A DNA stretch of 36,065 nucleotides from the NCBI GenBank assembly GCA_001914705.1, contig MNDB01000071.1, forward strand, positions 1 to 36,065, given 5' to 3'. Source of the stretch: Actinobacteria bacterium 13_2_20CM_68_14 (GTDB lineage Bacteria; Actinomycetota; Thermoleophilia; Gaiellales; Gaiellaceae). Below the pieces are notes generated by a model that was given only the letters and a program-made list of their open reading frames with translations, made no database searches and had not been told where the DNA came from. The position numbers and the translations under genes were made by a program. This document shows positions 8,264-14,170 of this stretch, piece by piece. Within the stretch, counting starts at the first letter, position 1. The number at the start of each line of letters is the position of its first letter.

Positions 8264-9631
8264 ATGCAGTTGACTTCCCGTGAGTCGCTCATGCCGCGCG
8301 CTGCCACGAACACCCGCCGCAGCACCCACTCGGGCAATCGCCTGGGCGAGCGCGTGCGGCAGCTGCGCGTCGCCGCCGGCCTGACGCAGACCGATCTCGC
8401 GGGCGACCGTTTCTCGAAGGAGTACGTCAGCCAGATCGAGCGCGGCAAGACCAGGCCCACGCGCGAGACCATCGAGTGGCTCGCGGTCAAGCTCGGCGTC
8501 GATCCCGGCTTCCTCGAGCGTGGCGTCTCGGCAGACGAGCGCCGGCGCGTCGACACGTTGCTCGCGCGCGCGGACGCGCTGACCGAATCCCATCAGTACG
8601 CAGAGGCGATCGCCGAGTACGAGAACTGCAAGACGGCCGTCCTCGCGACGGGTGTGACCGAGCTCGAGGTTCGCCAGCTCGCGGGCGAGGCTTGGGCTCG
8701 GATGGAGAACAGCGAAATCCAGCCCGCGATCGAGTTGCTCAACCGGGCGCGGATGCTTGCCGAGGCGCCGGAGTTCTCCGACGTCGATCGCGCGGATCTG
8801 TTCTTCCGCCTCGCCGTCTGCCGCTACCAGCTCTCCAGCATCACGACAGCGCTCAACCTCCTCAACGAGGCTCTGACGCTGGCCGAGGGCTCCGAGCTTC
8901 CGTGCGACCGTCTGCGCGCGGACATCCTCGGCTGGCGCTCGCGCTGTTACCGCCGCCAGCGAGACTTCGAAGCAGCGCGCGAGGACGTCGAGCGCGCGCT
9001 CGAGCTCGCGCAGGCGCTCGACGATCCGCGCAAGACCGCGGACACGTACTTCCAGGCTTCTCTTGTCAGCGAGCGGATGGGGCACTGGGTCCAGGCGCGC
9101 AATTACGCTGAGCGCGCGAAGGCCTACTACGAGCAGATCAACGACGAGCGAAACGTCGGCAGGCTGCTCAACAACCTCGGTGGCCTGAACTTCCACCTCG
9201 GCAAGCCCGAGCAGGCGATCGAGCATCTCAAGGACGCGTACCGCGTGCTGCTCGACAAGGGCAGCGACGCGGAGGCCGCGAATGTCGTCGCATCACTCGC
9301 CCACGTGCACCTGATGACGGGCGAGGCGACCGCGGCCGAAGAGGAAGCACGTCACGCGCTCTCCCTGATGGAGAACCGCGACGACTTCCTCTACCACGTC
9401 GCTCCGACGCAGCTCGTGCTGGGTCGAGCGTTGATGGAACAGGGGCGCCTGGACGAGGCGGAGGAATTTCTCGCCGCGTCCGATGCGAGCGCCGAGCAGC
9501 TCGAGTCCATCGGCCACCAGGCGGCAGCCTGGATGGCTCGTGGCGACCTCGCCGCCAAGCGTGGCGAGGACAGCGCTGCGGCCAAGCTCTACCGCCGGGC
9601 GGCGGAAGCACTGCAGGACGTCCGGTTCTAA
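8264..9631 (+). CDS. HTH (XRE)-TPR regulator, candidate peptide receptor
   Basis: 455 residues, cytoplasmic. An XRE/Cro helix-turn-helix spans about 28-85 (LGERVRQLRVAAGLTQTDLA, then FSKEYVSQIERGKTRPTRETIEWLA split across the recognition helix). The rest is a run of TPR-type helix pairs (for example YAEAIAEYENCK, ALNLLNEALTLAEG, EAAREDVERALELAQAL, NNLGGLNFHLGKPEQAIEHL, EAEEFLAASDASAEQ). HTH plus TPR is the architecture of RRNPP receptors (PlcR, PrgX, NprR), which bind imported short peptides, though TPR domains also bind proteins. The start could be ATG 8264 or ATG 8291; both keep the HTH. The next gene, 19 bases on, encodes a secreted repeat peptide, the layout seen for RRNPP propeptides. 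A paralogue lies at 31217-32536. No sequence homology to a named RRNPP protein is claimed. Confidence 0.85.
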   Translation: MQLTSRESLMPRAATNTRRSTHSGNRLGERVRQLRVAAGLTQTDLAGDRFSKEYVSQIERGKTRPTRETIEWLAVKLGVDPGFLERGVSADERRRVDTLLARADALTESHQYAEAIAEYENCKTAVLATGVTELEVRQLAGEAWARMENSEIQPAIELLNRARMLAEAPEFSDVDRADLFFRLAVCRYQLSSITTALNLLNEALTLAEGSELPCDRLRADILGWRSRCYRRQRDFEAAREDVERALELAQALDDPRKTADTYFQASLVSERMGHWVQARNYAERAKAYYEQINDERNVGRLLNNLGGLNFHLGKPEQAIEHLKDAYRVLLDKGSDAEAANVVASLAHVHLMTGEATAAEEEARHALSLMENRDDFLYHVAPTQLVLGRALMEQGRLDEAEEFLAASDASAEQLESIGHQAAAWMARGDLAAKRGEDSAAAKLYRRAAEALQDVRF

Positions 9632-9639
9632 TCGACGAG

Positions 9640-9648
9640 AGGAGGTGA
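9640..9648 (+). promoter_or_regulatory. Full-consensus Shine-Dalgarno of the peptide gene
   Basis: AGGAGGTGA is fully complementary to the 16S 3' end but lies only 2 bases before the ATG at 9651 (core AGGAGG, 5 bases). It is the strongest ribosome binding site in the window and fixes the start of the short gene. Confidence 0.85.
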
Positions 9649-9650
9649 AT

Positions 9651-9857
9651 ATGAAAAAGACGCGACTTCTCCCCTTGCTTTGTGCCCTCACCGCTGTTGC
9701 ATGGTCGCTTCCCGGCCTCGCCCAGGCGAAGGCCTCGAAGGCTCCGAATCACGCGAACGCGGCAAGCATGTTCGACGGCGGCAGCGCCTTCGACGGCGGC
9801 AGCGCCTTCGACGGCGGCAGCATGTTCGACGGCGGCAGCATGTTCGACGGTCACTAG
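9651..9857 (+). CDS. Secreted small peptide with five tandem SxFDGG repeats
   Basis: 68 residues. Residues 1-26 form a Sec signal peptide: MKKTR, a hydrophobic core (LLPLLCALTAVAWSLPGLA) and an AQA cleavage site before K27. After a short spacer (KASKAPNHANAA), residues 39-68 are five hexapeptides: SMFDGG, SAFDGG, SAFDGG, SMFDGG, SMFDGH. In DNA they are five near-identical 18-base units (9765-9854). The start is fixed by AGGAGGTGA. It lies 19 bases after the HTH-TPR gene and is probably cotranscribed; GC-rich hairpins follow the stop at once. The layout fits a pheromone precursor read by the TPR regulator. Other options: a multi-core RiPP precursor or a small surface/structural peptide. No database family was recognised. 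Confidence 0.85.
   Translation: MKKTRLLPLLCALTAVAWSLPGLAQAKASKAPNHANAASMFDGGSAFDGGSAFDGGSMFDGGSMFDGH
9765..9854 (+). repeat. Five tandem 18-base units in the peptide gene
   Basis: The unit is AGC-(ATG or GCC)-TTC-GAC-GGC-GGC. Units differ only at the second codon (Met or Ala), and the last unit ends GGT CAC instead of GGC GGC. The near-identity at synonymous positions suggests recent slippage expansion. Confidence 0.95.
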
Positions 9858-9913
9858 GCCCGCGCGCGGTCTCCACCTCGTGAGGTCGGCGCGGGCCCGA
9901 GACTAAACTCGGG
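9857..9913 (+). terminator. GC-rich hairpins after the peptide gene
   Basis: GGCCCGCGC (9857-9865) pairs with GCGCGGGCC (9889-9897), with ACCTC/GAGGT nested inside; an overlapping second hairpin is CCCGAG-ACTAAA-CTCGGG (9896-9913). There is no T-run, so this may be a transcript 3'-end stabiliser rather than an intrinsic terminator. Confidence 0.45.
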
Positions 9914-9953
9914 TCCGTGGCGTCTTGTCGACGTTCGATCTTTCGCGGCGACC

Positions 9954-10931
9954 TTGCAAGCCGGGATTAAGCGGACGCCCGAGCCAAGCTCGGACGTCCT
10001 CCGGGCGGCGTCGCAAGCGAACGCCTCGCGCGCCGTCTTCTTGGCCGTTCTCGTCGCGCTCGTTGCGGCAGGCTGCGGGACGAATAGCCGGCCTCCAAGC
10101 GGAGCTGGTGCTTCCGGCACGCTGGGGTCTCTGATGAAGCGGCCGGGCGAGGATGTGACCGTCGTCGCCGGCGACTCGGACTTCGCTGTCGGTGATGTCC
10201 GGTTCTCGTTCCTCGTCATCAACCACGACGCGCGGCCGGTCGAACGCAGCCGGGCGCGGGTCTGGCTCGCTGGCTCGCAGTCCGGGCGCCCGTTCCAGAG
10301 CGCGACCGCGAGGCTGGAGCCGATCGGGCCGCCGGGCGCCGGCGAGGCGGCGTTCGGGGGGGTCGGCCGGATCTACGTCGTGCAGCTCCGCATTCACCGC
10401 CCGGGCCGCTACTGGCTCGTCGCCGAGCCGATCGGGGCAAAGATCCAGGCGCTCGGAACACTGGACGTCAAGGCGCGTTCCGATTCGGTCGCGGTCGGCG
10501 CAAAGGCGCCGGCTTCGGCCACGCCCACGCTCGCCAGCACCCATGGCGCGGTCTCGCAGCTGACTACCCGCGTGCCGCCGGATCGGGACCTGCTTCGTTA
10601 CTCGATCGCTTCCTCGCTGGCCGCCCACAAGCCGTTTGTCGTCACCTTCGCGACCCCGCGCTTCTGCACGAGCCGAACCTGTGGGCCGGTCGTAGACGTC
10701 GTCGACCGCGTGCGTCGCAAGTTCGCAGCCCGCGGCGTCCGCTTCATTCACGTCGAAGTCTTCAAGCAAAACCGGCCTGCACTCGGCTACAACCGCTGGA
10801 TGCGACAGTGGGGCCTGCAGTCGGAGCCGTGGACCTTCCTCGTCGGCCGGGACGGCCGGATCGAGGCCAAGTTCGAGGGCTCCGTCTCGGCGGCGGAGCT
10901 GGAAGCGGCGATCCGGCAGTTGCTCTCGTAG
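9954..10931 (+). CDS. Lipoprotein with thioredoxin-like domain
   Basis: 325 residues from the TTG at 9954. A hydrophobic stretch AVFLAVLVALVAAGC ends in a lipobox-like cysteine, so it is probably lipid-anchored on the outside of the membrane. The middle part (about 65-175) looks like a beta-rich domain; the C-terminal part (about 210-325) resembles a thioredoxin fold: PFVVTFATPRFCTSRTC, then VRFIHVEVF, then WTFLVGRDGRIEAKFEG. The cysteines are CxxxxC instead of CxxC. The start is uncertain: codons 3-24 lie in a dispersed repeat, and TTG at 10041 is an alternative that would leave a signal peptide without basic residues. A role in extracytoplasmic thiol redox or as a redox sensor is an inference. 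Confidence 0.7.
   Translation: MQAGIKRTPEPSSDVLRAASQANASRAVFLAVLVALVAAGCGTNSRPPSGAGASGTLGSLMKRPGEDVTVVAGDSDFAVGDVRFSFLVINHDARPVERSRARVWLAGSQSGRPFQSATARLEPIGPPGAGEAAFGGVGRIYVVQLRIHRPGRYWLVAEPIGAKIQALGTLDVKARSDSVAVGAKAPASATPTLASTHGAVSQLTTRVPPDRDLLRYSIASSLAAHKPFVVTFATPRFCTSRTCGPVVDVVDRVRRKFAARGVRFIHVEVFKQNRPALGYNRWMRQWGLQSEPWTFLVGRDGRIEAKFEGSVSAAELEAAIRQLLS
9961..10025 (+). repeat. Dispersed two-hairpin repeat, copy 1
   Basis: Starts CCGGGATTAAGCGGACG, has an imperfect hairpin (CCGAGC/GCTCGG with ACG/CGT), then TCCTCCGGGCGGCGTCGCAA and GCGAACGCC. It matches five other full copies in plan: CCGGGTTTAAGCGG, hairpin 1, spacer, then GGCrTCG-CAAG-CGAyGCC. It overlaps the predicted N-terminal codons of the lipoprotein gene. 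Confidence 0.75.
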
Positions 10932-10991
10932 ACGAGCGGCAAGAGACCGCTGTGGCACCGATCGCGTTCGCAACGCCGCAACGACCTCCGG

Positions 10992-11015
10992 GTCAGCGTC
11001 GCAATCGACGCTGAC
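10992..11015. terminator. Perfect hairpin, possible terminator or degenerate repeat copy
   Basis: GTCAGCGTCG-CAAT-CGACGCTGAC, a 10-bp perfect stem 60 bases after the lipoprotein stop; no T-run. The stretch from 10984 (ACCTCCGGGTCAGCGTCGCAA) aligns with the 3' half of dispersed repeat copy 1 (GTCCTCCGGGCGGCGTCGCAA), so it may be a decayed seventh copy. Confidence 0.45.
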
Positions 11016-11052
11016 GGGCGAGCTCTCGGTACGCTGGGCCGGGTAATACTTC

Positions 11053-11064
11053 ACTTTGCAAAGT
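11053..11064. promoter_or_regulatory. Palindrome upstream of the rhodanese gene
   Basis: ACTTTGCAAAGT, a perfect 12-base palindrome between a TAATAC box (11044-11049) and the Shine-Dalgarno sequence TAGGAGGAC (11067-11075). Its position suits a repressor site; the regulator is unknown. Confidence 0.35.
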
Positions 11065-11077
11065 CTTAGGAGGACGG

Positions 11078-11929
11078 ATGGCGGAGAACGGATACGCGAA
11101 GCCGGTACTCGTGACCACCGACTGGCTGGCCGAGCACCTGAACGACGACAGCGTCGTGGTCGCCGAGGTCGACGAGAACCCCGATCTGTACGACGAGGGA
11201 CACATCGCGGGGGCGGTCAAGCTGCACTGGCGCGACGACCTACAGGATCCCGTCGAGCGCGATTTGGTCGACAAGCCGACCTTCGAGCGCCTGCTCAGCG
11301 AGCGCGGGATCGCGAACGACACAACCCTCGTCCTCTACGGCGACAAGAACAACTGGTTCGCGGCCTACGCCTACTGGTACCTGAAGATCTACGGGCACGG
11401 CGACGTGCGCATCCTCGACGGCGGCCGCCAGAAGTGGGCGGATGAGGCACGTGAGTTCACGGCCGAGACCCCGCAGCCGCAACAGGCCGACTACAGGGCC
11501 AACGAGCGCGACGAGTCGATCCGGACGTACCGGGACTCTGTCAGAGCGCAGATCGGCGAGCAGTCGAAGGCGCTCGTCGACGTCCGCAGCCCGCAAGAGT
11601 ACGCCGGCGACCTGATCGCCCCGCCCGGCTACGAGCAGGAGGGCGCGCAACGGGCCGGCCACATCCCGACCGCGGCGTCGATTCCCTGGGCAACGGCCGT
11701 CCGCGACGACGGGACCTTCAAGAGCGCAGACGAGCTCCGCGAACTCTACGAGGGGAAAGGCGTCACGCCGGAAAAAGAGGTGACAGCGTACTGCCGGATC
11801 GGCGAGCGCAGCGCTCACACCTGGTTCGTCCTCCGCGAACTGCTGGGCTACGAAACGGTCAAGAACTACGACGGCTCGTGGACGGAGTGGGGCAACCTCG
11901 TCGACGTGCCGATCGAAAAGGGTTCCTAG
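11078..11929 (+). CDS. Thiosulfate/mercaptopyruvate sulfurtransferase (tandem rhodanese)
   Basis: 283 residues, two rhodanese domains. It transfers sulfane sulfur from thiosulfate or 3-mercaptopyruvate to cyanide or another thiol acceptor. Domain 1 (about 8-130) is structural, with VVVAEVDENPDLYDEGHIAGA and VRILDGGRQKW. Domain 2 (about 150-283) has LVDVRSPQEYAGD, GHIPTAASIPW and the active loop YCRIGERSAHTW with Cys239. The loop sequence CRIGERS is typical of actinobacterial thiosulfate sulfurtransferases. A good Shine-Dalgarno sequence (AGGAGGAC) supports the ATG. The gene stands alone; sulfur mobilisation near selD is suggestive but not proof of a link. Confidence 0.92.
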   Translation: MAENGYAKPVLVTTDWLAEHLNDDSVVVAEVDENPDLYDEGHIAGAVKLHWRDDLQDPVERDLVDKPTFERLLSERGIANDTTLVLYGDKNNWFAAYAYWYLKIYGHGDVRILDGGRQKWADEAREFTAETPQPQQADYRANERDESIRTYRDSVRAQIGEQSKALVDVRSPQEYAGDLIAPPGYEQEGAQRAGHIPTAASIPWATAVRDDGTFKSADELRELYEGKGVTPEKEVTAYCRIGERSAHTWFVLRELLGYETVKNYDGSWTEWGNLVDVPIEKGS

Positions 11930-11953
11930 CGGCATTGGCCGACGACGGCTCAC

Positions 11954-11970
11954 GCCGGGCGGAGCCCGGC
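11954..11970 (+). terminator. Hairpin after the rhodanese gene
   Basis: GCCGGGC-GGA-GCCCGGC, a 7-bp stem 25 bases after the stop. There is no T-run, so termination activity is doubtful; the strong terminator is at 12169-12196. Confidence 0.3.
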
Positions 11971-12034
11971 TCCGCCGCCGCCTCGCACCGCCGGCGCCAC
12001 CGCGCACTCCGGGGCCGTGCTATTCGCACTGTCC

Positions 12035-12196
12035 CCTCCGGCGCGGCAACCCCAGCGGCACGCCAGAGACGCTAGGAGGGTTTGCCACAAGACCGACGAA
12101 TCGAGGAGTGATCCCCGCGGAAAGTGCGCAGCATTTTCCGCGGCAAAGCTCCTCCTCTCCCCTGACAGGGCGGCGGCTTCGGCCGCCGCCTTTTTT
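12035..12196 (+). ncRNA. Structured noncoding stretch ending in a terminator (candidate RNA)
   Basis: No convincing gene is seen between 11930 and 12522. This part can fold as CCTCC (12035-12039) with GGAGG (12075-12079); GGCAACCC with GGGTTTGCC (one bulge); a long hairpin GAGGAG (12103-12108)/CTCCTC (12149-12154) enclosing CCGCGGAAA (12115-12123)/TTTCCGCGG (12135-12143); then an intrinsic terminator. It may be a separate small RNA or the 3' untranslated part of the rhodanese mRNA. No good promoter was found, and no known RNA family was recognised; a selenocysteine tRNA was looked for and not found. Confidence 0.35.
12169..12196 (+). terminator. Strong Rho-independent terminator
   Basis: GGCGGCGGC-TTCG-GCCGCCGCC followed by TTTTTT: a 9-bp GC stem with a UUCG tetraloop and six T's. 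Textbook form on the plus strand, separating the rhodanese unit from selD. Confidence 0.95.
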
Positions 12197-12213
12197 ACGG
12201 AGCTTCTGCCCGA

Positions 12214-12280
12214 GGCATCGCTTGCGATGCCGACATGGAGGGCGGGCGGGCTTTTGCCCGGCCGCCCGCTTAAACCCGGG
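12214..12280 (-). repeat. Dispersed two-hairpin repeat, copy 2 (reverse orientation)
   Basis: Reads on the minus strand as CCCGGGTTTAAGCGGGCGG, a hairpin CCGGGC-AAAA-GCCCG, a spacer, then GGCATCGCAAGCGATGCC. It is the most symmetrical version of the family. It is the first half of a tandem duplication with copy 3. Confidence 0.85.
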
Positions 12281-12323
12281 TGGGAAGCGGCTGCGCTTTG
12301 ATTTCTTCGATTCGGATGGGCAA

Positions 12324-12390
12324 GGCATCGCTTGCGATGCCGACATGGAGGGCGGGCGGGCTTTTGCCCGGCCGCCCGCTTAAACCCGGG
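12324..12390 (-). repeat. Dispersed two-hairpin repeat, copy 3 (reverse orientation)
   Basis: Identical to copy 2 over the repeat itself and offset by 110 bases. The flanking bases are duplicated too: after the repeat come TGGGAAGCGG (twice here, once in copy 2), CTGCG(C/T)TTTG, TTTCTTCGA and GGATGGG. So one unit of 110-120 bases was duplicated in tandem between about 12214 and 12443. Confidence 0.85.
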
Positions 12391-12440
12391 TGGGAAGCGG
12401 TGGGAAGCGGCTGCGTTTTGGTTTCTTCGAGTTGGATGGG

Positions 12441-12518
12441 GAATAACTCGAACCGCTGAAACGTCTGAGGACGAAAGGGAGACTGCGCCCCTACAGTTCT
12501 GCGGAACCGAAACGAGTA
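12441..12518 (+). promoter_or_regulatory. Folded selD leader, hammerhead-like shape
   Basis: ACTCG (12446-12450) can pair with CGAGT just before the selD start. Inside, GAACCG/CAGTTC, CTGAAAC, GTC-TGAG-GAC, GAAA, GGG-loop-CCC and CCTA are arranged in the order of a type I hammerhead ribozyme, but the core reads CUGAAAC where CUGANGA is required. No Shine-Dalgarno sequence is evident before the ATG at 12523, and the CGAG near the start would be held in the outer helix. Confidence 0.3.
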
Positions 12519-12522
12519 ATCC

Positions 12523-13560
12523 ATGGATCTCGAAGCCACCAGCGTCAAGCTCACGGACCTCGCCTCGTGCGGGGGCTGCGCAGCCAAGTACTCGGCCGCA
12601 CGCCTCGAGCAGCTGCTGGCCGGCTTCGTTCCCGTCGAGGCCGAGAACCTGCTGGTCGGGCTCGCGCCGGCGGACGACGCGGCCGTCTACCGCCTCGACG
12701 ACGAGCGCGCGCTCATCTTCACGCTCGACTTCTTTCCGCCCGTCGTGGACGATGCCGCCGACTACGGCGCGATCGCCGCGACGAACGCGCTCAATGACGT
12801 CTTCGCGATGGGCGGCATGCCGCTGCTCGCGCTCTCGATCGCGGCTTTCCCCGAGGAGCTGCCGACGGAGATCCTGGCGCGCATCTTCGCCGCCGCCGAC
12901 GAGCAGGTCCGGGCTTCGGGCGCGCTGCTGGCGGGCGGGCACACGATCCGCGACGCCGAGCCGAAGTACGGCCTTGCGGTCGTGGGCACCGTTCATCCCG
13001 AGGCGATCTGGCACAAGAACGGCGCCCGGGTCGGGGACGCGCTCTTCTTGACGAAGCCGCTCGGAACCGGGCTGATCATGAGCGGCCACCAGAAAGGGCT
13101 GACAGGCTCCCAGCCGCTCGAGCGCGCTGTTCAGTGGATGCGCACGCTGAACAAGGACGCCGCCGAGTTGCTTCGCTCGAGGACGCCCGGCGCGGTCACA
13201 GACGTCACCGGATTCGGTCTGTTTGGTCACGCGCACGAGGTGGCCGAGCGGAGCGGCGTGCGGCTCGTGCTCGAGTGGGAGCGTCTGCCGGCGATCGACG
13301 GCGCGCTCGACCTCGCGCGCAAGGACGTGCGCACGAGCGGCGACCCGCGAAACCGCGACTTCGCCGCTGCGCACGTGGCGCTCGACGGCACGCCGGAGGC
13401 GATCGTCGCGCTCGGCTTCGATCCCCAGACCGCTGGCGGTCTGCTCATTTCGCTGCCCTCCGAACAGGGACCCGCGCTCGAGGCCGAGTTCGAGGCGCGC
13501 AAGCTCTTTCTCCGCAGGATCGGACGGGTCGAGGAGGGCTTCGGAGTTCAGGTGCAGTGA
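12523..13560 (+). CDS. selD: Selenide, water dikinase (selenophosphate synthetase)
   Basis: Makes selenophosphate from selenide and ATP, the selenium donor for selenocysteine tRNA and selenouridine. 345 residues, full length. The N-terminal SCGGCAAKY holds the catalytic pair Cys19 and Lys22 (cysteine form, not selenocysteine). AIR-synthase-like fold motifs follow: APADDAAVY, ATNALNDVFAMGGMP (metal-binding Asp), GALLAGGHTIRDAEPKYGLAVVG and TDVTGFGLFGHAHE, with DPQTAGGLL near the end. No selA, selB or selenocysteine tRNA is in view. The stop overlaps the next gene by 4 bases (GTGA), so the NMN adenylyltransferase is translationally coupled. The leader is structured. Confidence 0.95.
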   Translation: MDLEATSVKLTDLASCGGCAAKYSAARLEQLLAGFVPVEAENLLVGLAPADDAAVYRLDDERALIFTLDFFPPVVDDAADYGAIAATNALNDVFAMGGMPLLALSIAAFPEELPTEILARIFAAADEQVRASGALLAGGHTIRDAEPKYGLAVVGTVHPEAIWHKNGARVGDALFLTKPLGTGLIMSGHQKGLTGSQPLERAVQWMRTLNKDAAELLRSRTPGAVTDVTGFGLFGHAHEVAERSGVRLVLEWERLPAIDGALDLARKDVRTSGDPRNRDFAAAHVALDGTPEAIVALGFDPQTAGGLLISLPSEQGPALEAEFEARKLFLRRIGRVEEGFGVQVQ

Positions 13561-14099
13561 GTCGCCGTGGGATGATCCACGGCCGGTTTCAGCCTTTCCA
13601 TAACGGCCACCTCGAGTACCTGCGCGGCGCGGCCGAGCGCTCCGACGAGGTCTGGATCGGAATCACGAACCCCGATCCGGAGCACATCAAGCCGGAGGCC
13701 AGCGACCCGCTGCGCCACCTGCCCGAGTCGAACCCGTTCTCCTACGCCGAGCGACTGCTGATGGTGAAAGCCGCTGCCGCCGAGGTCGGGCTCGAGCCCG
13801 GCGCAGTCCACGTGATTCCGTTTCCGGTCAACGAGCCCGAGCTCTGGCCGGCGTACGTGCCCGAAGGGGTCACGCAGTATCTGCGGCTTTTTTCCGCTTG
13901 GGGCGGGACCAAGCTCGACCGCCTGCGCGAGGCGGGCTACGAGGTCGTGATCCTCGACGAGGGGGCGGAGAAGGAGATTTCCGGCGCCGACGTCCGGGCG
14001 GCGTTACGCGACGGCGGCGACTGGGAGTCGCTGGTACCTCCGGGCGTCGCTCGCGTAGTGCGCGAGCTTTATGACTCGCTGAACGTAAAACCGTTGTAA
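13557..14099 (+). CDS. Archaeal-type nicotinamide-nucleotide adenylyltransferase (NadM-like)
   Basis: Joins NMN (or nicotinate mononucleotide) and ATP to give (deamido-)NAD. 180 residues, the size of archaeal NadM. It shows the nucleotidyltransferase signature GRFQPFHNGHLEYL (T/HxGH motif) at the very start, GITNPDPEHIKPE, RLLMVKAAAAEVG, and the ISGADVRAAL motif (equivalent of ISxTxxR) near the C-terminus. The GTG at 13557 overlaps the selD stop and gives MSRRGMIHGRF, matching the family's start; ATG 13572 would begin directly at the fold. Related enzymes with other nucleotidyl acceptors exist, so the substrate is probable, not certain. nadE elsewhere in the window uses its product. Pairing with selD is not a known functional link to me. 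Confidence 0.8.
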   Translation: MSRRGMIHGRFQPFHNGHLEYLRGAAERSDEVWIGITNPDPEHIKPEASDPLRHLPESNPFSYAERLLMVKAAAAEVGLEPGAVHVIPFPVNEPELWPAYVPEGVTQYLRLFSAWGGTKLDRLREAGYEVVILDEGAEKEISGADVRAALRDGGDWESLVPPGVARVVRELYDSLNVKPL

Positions 14100-14170
14100 G
14101 CGCGCGAGCAACTTTTCGGCTGCGGCTCCGTTTTAACAACTGCCGCAAACGAGAAGGGGTTAGGTGAGTC

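Noticed and set aside
8026..8283. Plus-strand 85-codon ORF across the small RNA region
   Set aside because: No Shine-Dalgarno or promoter box fits it, its composition is unlike a protein, it overlaps the HTH-TPR start, and the region is explained by the opposite-strand RNA.
11930..12522. Selenocysteine tRNA, tmRNA, RNase P RNA or SRP RNA
   Set aside because: No GGTTCGA-type T-loop with flanking stem, no CCA-like end, no GAGGAAAGTCC motif and no SRP domain IV motif was found on either strand.
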